From Afipia sp. (lineage in GTDB: Bacteria; Pseudomonadota; Alphaproteobacteria; Rhizobiales; Xanthobacteraceae), in NCBI GenBank assembly GCA_024508675.1, contig JANINQ010000004.1:1-52723 (forward strand): a DNA stretch of 52,723 nt, written 5' to 3'. The notes under the pieces are model-generated. The model searched no databases and was not told the origin of the DNA. It saw only the letters and a program-made list of their open reading frames with translations. A program made the translations under genes and the position numbers. Shown piece after piece: positions 49,761 to 52,723 of the stretch. How positions within the stretch are numbered: the first letter of the stretch is position 1; each line of letters starts with the position of its first letter.

Positions 49761-51794
49761 TTAGCGGTCGCTGGCCTGCGCCGTCTTCTGGCCCTTGGCG
49801 GCCTGCGGCTGGGGACGGTTGCCGCCGGGACGGTTGTTGATCATGCCGTCGAGCCGGTCGCGTTCGGTTTCGAAGTTCGCCAGCATTGGCCCTTCGAGCG
49901 AGCGTCCGCGCGGCAGCTTGATGCGCATCGGGTCGACAAAGCGGCCGTTGACCAGAATTTCGTAGTGAACGTGCGCGCCGGTGGAGAGGCCGGTCGATCC
50001 GACGAAGCCGATCACCTGACCCTGGCGGACGCGCTTGCCGGGCTCCATGCCCTTGGCGAAAGCGGTCATGTGACCGTAGGCGGTTTCATATCCGTTGGGA
50101 TGTTTGACCCGGATGTATTTGCCGTAGCCGCCTTCCCAGCCTGCTTTTTCGATCACGCCGTTGCCGGATGCGAAAATCGGCGTGCCGTAGGGCGCAGCCC
50201 AGTCCACGCCGGTGTGCATCTTGGTGTAGCCGAGGATCGGATGGCGGCGTCCGCCGAAGCCGGAACGCATGATCGCGTTGTTGACGGGTTTGCGGACCAG
50301 GAACTTCTTCGCGCTCTTTCCGGTCTCGTCATAGTAATCGACGATCGAATCGTCGGGGGCCTGGAAGCGGTAATATCTCTTGGTTTCGCCGCCGACCGTG
50401 AGGGAGGCGTAGAGCACGTCGTTCTTTTCGACCGTGCCGGTGGTCTCGTCGTCGCCGGCGAAGAACACCTCAAACGAATCGCCCGCCTGAACCTTGCGCT
50501 GGAAGTCGACGTCGTAGGAGTAGATCCGGATCATGTCCTCGATAACGGTGGCCGGAACCTTGTTGCGCAGCGCGGTCTCGTAGATGCTCTGATAGAGCCG
50601 GACGCCGGTGCCGTCATCATCATCGTCGTCATCGTCGCTGCTGTTCGCTGCGGTTTCGGTGACGCTGTTGAAGCTCTGCACATCGACGGCGACATATTTG
50701 CCGAGATCCGAGAGCGCGGCGACGGCTTCGATGGTCGTGTCGTTGGCGACAATGACGCGAACCGGCTGCTGGCGCTGAAGTCCCGGGCCGGTGCCGGCCA
50801 TCATGATGCGCAGCTTCTGGCCTTCTTTCAGCCCGCCGTCGCGGCCGCGCGCGCCGAGGTTGTTGGCGATCGCCAGCGCTTCGCCGGGCGTCGCGCCGAG
50901 ATCGCGCAGGATGGATTGAACGGTGTCGCCCTTCTTGACGACGTGAATCTTTTCGCTCGACGGGTTGCCGCCGGTGATCTGCTCTTTGGTTTTCGGCAGC
51001 AGGGTGACGTTTTCAGGCACCACGCGGGCTTCGAAGCCGGCATAGAGATCCGGCGTGCCTTCCGCGGCATAGGCCATTCGCAGGTCGGACGGCGTGTTCG
51101 ATGCGTATTTGACGGCTGCATTGCCACGCCAGCTCGAGGCGTCGCGCACTCGCAGCAGCACTTCATCGATTGCAACGCTGGCGGCGATCTTGGCGCGCGG
51201 CAGCACCGACGCGAGGTCGCGCGTCACGAATGAAACTTCGGCATCCGGCTCGGCGGCATTGGGATTTTGCGAATCGTCGCCTTCCGCGGGAGCAGAGGCG
51301 CCGACATCTGTCAGCAGGCGCTGCGCATTGAAGGCCGGAACTTTTGCCGAAAGATCGCTGGTTGTCAGCGACAGATTTCCTGCGATGCGCACGAAGGGGC
51401 GCACCCGCATCACGTCGCGGCCGCCGACGCGCACAGCATTGGATACGCGGATGACCTGACGCGCGGCCGCCGATTCGCTCGGTGGCGGAAGACGGTCGCT
51501 CTTTCGCGCGGCGCTCTTGTCATTGGCGCCGAACGCGCCGCGCAACGCGCCTTCGACGCGCTCGGGCACCTTGGCGAATGTCATTTCGCCGTCGAGCGAC
51601 GCAAAAACGGCGCCGCCGATCAAAGCCGCGCCGCACAGTCCGGTGAGAATCGTGCCGCTGAACCACTGAACGGAAACGCGGCGGCGATCGATCACCGCGG
51701 CTTCCGAGCCATCGACGGACAGGGGAGGCTCGTGACCGAGATCTATGATCCCGGCACGCCCGTATTGGCCCCCGCGTGACGTCCCGTGGTTCAA
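49761..51794 (-). CDS. M23-family metallopeptidase with LysM domain
   Basis: A 677-residue envelope murein endopeptidase candidate. It starts at TTG with AAGG and a run of G upstream. One membrane segment lies near residues 46-66. A LysM-like module (IHVVKKGDTVQSILRDLG, about residues 285-335) precedes a tract of eight aspartates (about residues 386-393). The LytM/M23 domain has zinc ligands in HPILGYTKMHTGVDWAAPYG (H-x3-D) and HVHYEIL. The C terminus is Gln/Lys-rich. The domain order fits MepM-like enzymes that open peptide cross-links. No partner regulator is adjacent. Confidence 0.93.
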   Translation of the reverse strand: MNHGTSRGGQYGRAGIIDLGHEPPLSVDGSEAAVIDRRRVSVQWFSGTILTGLCGAALIGGAVFASLDGEMTFAKVPERVEGALRGAFGANDKSAARKSDRLPPPSESAAARQVIRVSNAVRVGGRDVMRVRPFVRIAGNLSLTTSDLSAKVPAFNAQRLLTDVGASAPAEGDDSQNPNAAEPDAEVSFVTRDLASVLPRAKIAASVAIDEVLLRVRDASSWRGNAAVKYASNTPSDLRMAYAAEGTPDLYAGFEARVVPENVTLLPKTKEQITGGNPSSEKIHVVKKGDTVQSILRDLGATPGEALAIANNLGARGRDGGLKEGQKLRIMMAGTGPGLQRQQPVRVIVANDTTIEAVAALSDLGKYVAVDVQSFNSVTETAANSSDDDDDDDDGTGVRLYQSIYETALRNKVPATVIEDMIRIYSYDVDFQRKVQAGDSFEVFFAGDDETTGTVEKNDVLYASLTVGGETKRYYRFQAPDDSIVDYYDETGKSAKKFLVRKPVNNAIMRSGFGGRRHPILGYTKMHTGVDWAAPYGTPIFASGNGVIEKAGWEGGYGKYIRVKHPNGYETAYGHMTAFAKGMEPGKRVRQGQVIGFVGSTGLSTGAHVHYEILVNGRFVDPMRIKLPRGRSLEGPMLANFETERDRLDGMINNRPGGNRPQPQAAKGQKTAQASDR

Positions 51795-52235
51795 AACTGC
51801 CTTCCCCCCAAAGTCTTTCTCGGTCTTCCGTCGCCTGGTCTTGTCTTAGTCCGTCCGGTCCCGGCACTCAACGAACCGCCACCTTACCGACTGCCAGTGT
51901 GCTGTTGTCCGGCTCCATATGCCCGGGAGGCTGAGAGCCGCTAGCGCCTGGTTGTCTTTCAGTCACCGGTGTCTGCCGCAAGCCAACGTGTGCGCTTCCC
52001 GCTGAACACCGGTTCCGTGCAACTCTTGCTGTTACGATCCCTAAATTCTGACGGCGAACCCCAGGCCGTCACCGAATCTTCGTCCCGGGCCCGGAAAACT
52101 ATACTTGTATTCGACCGGCCGAGGCATATTTCCTGTGCAGGACGTCGCAGGAATGTGGCTCAAGTACGGCGCGAAGCCCTGATAAATCAGGACTTCTTGG
52201 CAGTTTAAATTTTTTGGGTGCGTTGCGACGATTTT
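51795..52235. other. Gene-free stretch between the M23 gene and the rrn promoter
   Basis: No convincing coding frame is seen on either strand in these 441 bases. The left part must hold the M23 promoter. A 14-bp palindrome, CCTGATAAATCAGG, lies at 52178-52191. The right end is AT-rich (TTTAAATTTTTTGGG near 52204) and could serve as an UP element for the promoter that follows. Confidence 0.6.
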
Positions 52236-52277
52236 TTGACATGGGCGTTGACAAGCTCTGATGGCCGGGCCTATAAC
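52236..52277 (+). promoter_or_regulatory. Strong rrn-type promoter
   Basis: TTGACA (52248-52253) and TATAAC (52272-52277) are 18 bases apart, and a second TTGACA lies at 52236-52241. The discriminator after the -10 box is GC-rich (CCGACC), as in stringently controlled rRNA promoters. An AT-rich tract lies directly upstream. Confidence 0.75.
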
Positions 52278-52283
52278 CCGACC

Positions 52284-52723
52284 ACTGAGCGCGGCGGCGC
52301 CGGGGCCCACGGGTCCAGGCAAGCTTCCGCGTCGGGTCAGCTTCTCTCCACAGCGAGTGAACAAACAGCCGATAGTTGTCGGTTGTCATTCGGCGTCGGA
52401 TAGGTAGCGAGGTCTCTTTAAGTAGAGACATGCGAGATTTTCGCCCAGTCATGGGCGAGTGAAACCCTCGGGTTTCGGGCTGTTTGACAAGTAAAGATGA
52501 AGAAAGAGAAACGTGGACGGCGGAGTCCTTGCGGGTCTCGATGTTGAGAAAGCTTCGGCTTTCGCGCGTTGAGACCGGACGAAAGACTTCGGCGGTACAC
52601 GTTTCAAAGGTTACACCATCGCTATCAACGATGTGAATCGTAGATGGCTGCCGGCTTCGGCCGGTAAGAATGGTGGGACCTCGTCAAACGTTGTGATCAG
52701 CCGGTTTAAAGTTTCAAGTCCAA
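52284..52723 (+). other. Structured leader, probably of a 16S rRNA gene just outside the window
   Basis: About 440 bases without coding sense and rich in hairpins: GTCTCT/AGAGAC (52412-52429) around a boxA-like CTCTTTAA, TCGCCC/GGGCGA and GAAACCC/GGGTTTC near 52440-52470, GGTCTC/GAGACC with an inner UUCG loop, and a long-range stem GAAACGTG/CACGTTTC (52508-52515 with 52598-52605). The final bases, TTTAAAGTTTCAAGTCCAA, match my memory of the sequence just before the 16S gene in Bradyrhizobium. The 16S gene itself is not present. Confidence 0.7.

Noticed and set aside
49740-51233. A 497-codon open frame antisense to the M23 gene
   Set aside because: Its composition mirrors the complementary peptidase codons, and the peptidase has intact zinc motifs.
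51969-52208. A 79-codon frame before the rrn promoter
   Set aside because: No ribosome site, no family pattern and unusual composition; it covers a likely promoter region.

Overview
The window reads as ordinary chromosome from an alphaproteobacterium of the Bradyrhizobium / Rhodopseudomonas / Nitrobacter / Afipia group. The pointers are high GC with tight, often overlapping genes; a tlpA-argH-lptM-lysA neighbourhood of the Bradyrhizobium type; a SAM-II riboswitch before metX-metW; an etfB-etfA-hydroxybutyryl-CoA dehydrogenase cluster with an adenosyltransferase; and, at the right edge, what looks like an rRNA leader stopping just short of a 16S gene. The assignment is inference from gene content and order. 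No phage, IS transposase, CRISPR array or plasmid functions were seen.

Layout. 1-62: 5' part of a tRNA-Leu(CAA) gene (minus). 0.2-6.8 kb: dsbB, an AbrB-type membrane protein, two small secreted Cys-module proteins (one PsiF), an LssY-C domain protein, lrgA-lrgB, an old-yellow-enzyme reductase and an HNH nuclease. 6.8-12 kb: a DUF2855 protein and an AlkA-type glycosylase (minus), gluQ, a soluble hybrid histidine kinase, and a BrkB membrane protein. 12-16 kb: HIG1-like protein, PduO-type adenosyltransferase, etfB, etfA, 3-hydroxyacyl-CoA dehydrogenase and a small YjfB-like protein. 16-18.2 kb: a minus-strand ArsR / SRPBCC / DUF1428 / two-VOC operon. 18.3-22.3 kb: tlpA, argH, lptM, two palindromic elements and lysA. 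22.5-26.3 kb: a Bug-family binding protein and a very long TIGR02302 protein. 26.3-28.7 kb: a palindromic repeat and a second ArsR / VOC / SRPBCC operon. 28.7-31.8 kb: soxR facing an ABM-family monooxygenase across a SoxR-type promoter, an SDR and a Bcr/CflA exporter. 31.8-38.4 kb: a CpdR-like receiver and a zinc-ribbon protein (minus), ftsE-ftsX, YdcF, plsC, a ChaC-like cyclotransferase and a DUF2125 protein. 38.4-43.5 kb: chorismate mutase, hisC and tyrA (minus) diverging from riboswitch-controlled metX-metW. 43.7-51.8 kb: a His-rich CHAP-like protein, a MOSC protein, clpB, a secreted beta-propeller protein and an M23 peptidase. 51.8-52.7 kb: untranslated DNA with an rrn-type promoter and structured leader.

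How the genes fit together. Several groups form clear units: electron-transfer flavoprotein with a fatty-acid-type dehydrogenase; aromatic amino acid and histidine transamination steps (chorismate mutase-hisC-tyrA); methionine synthesis under a SAM sensor; cell-division ABC complex FtsEX; thiol redox proteins DsbB and TlpA.

I found no wholly new defence or metabolic system. The observations most worth following are: two paralogous ArsR/SRPBCC/VOC operons that share a 14-bp putative operator, one apparently leaderless; the textbook SoxR-type promoter (19-bp spacer, perfect dyad) in front of a monooxygenase gene; the two related palindromes filling the lptM-lysA gap up to the lysA start codon; the three-segment terminator switch behind the SAM-II aptamer; and the histone-H1-like tails on two nearby, unrelated proteins. 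All functional names come from motif recognition by eye; no database search was run.
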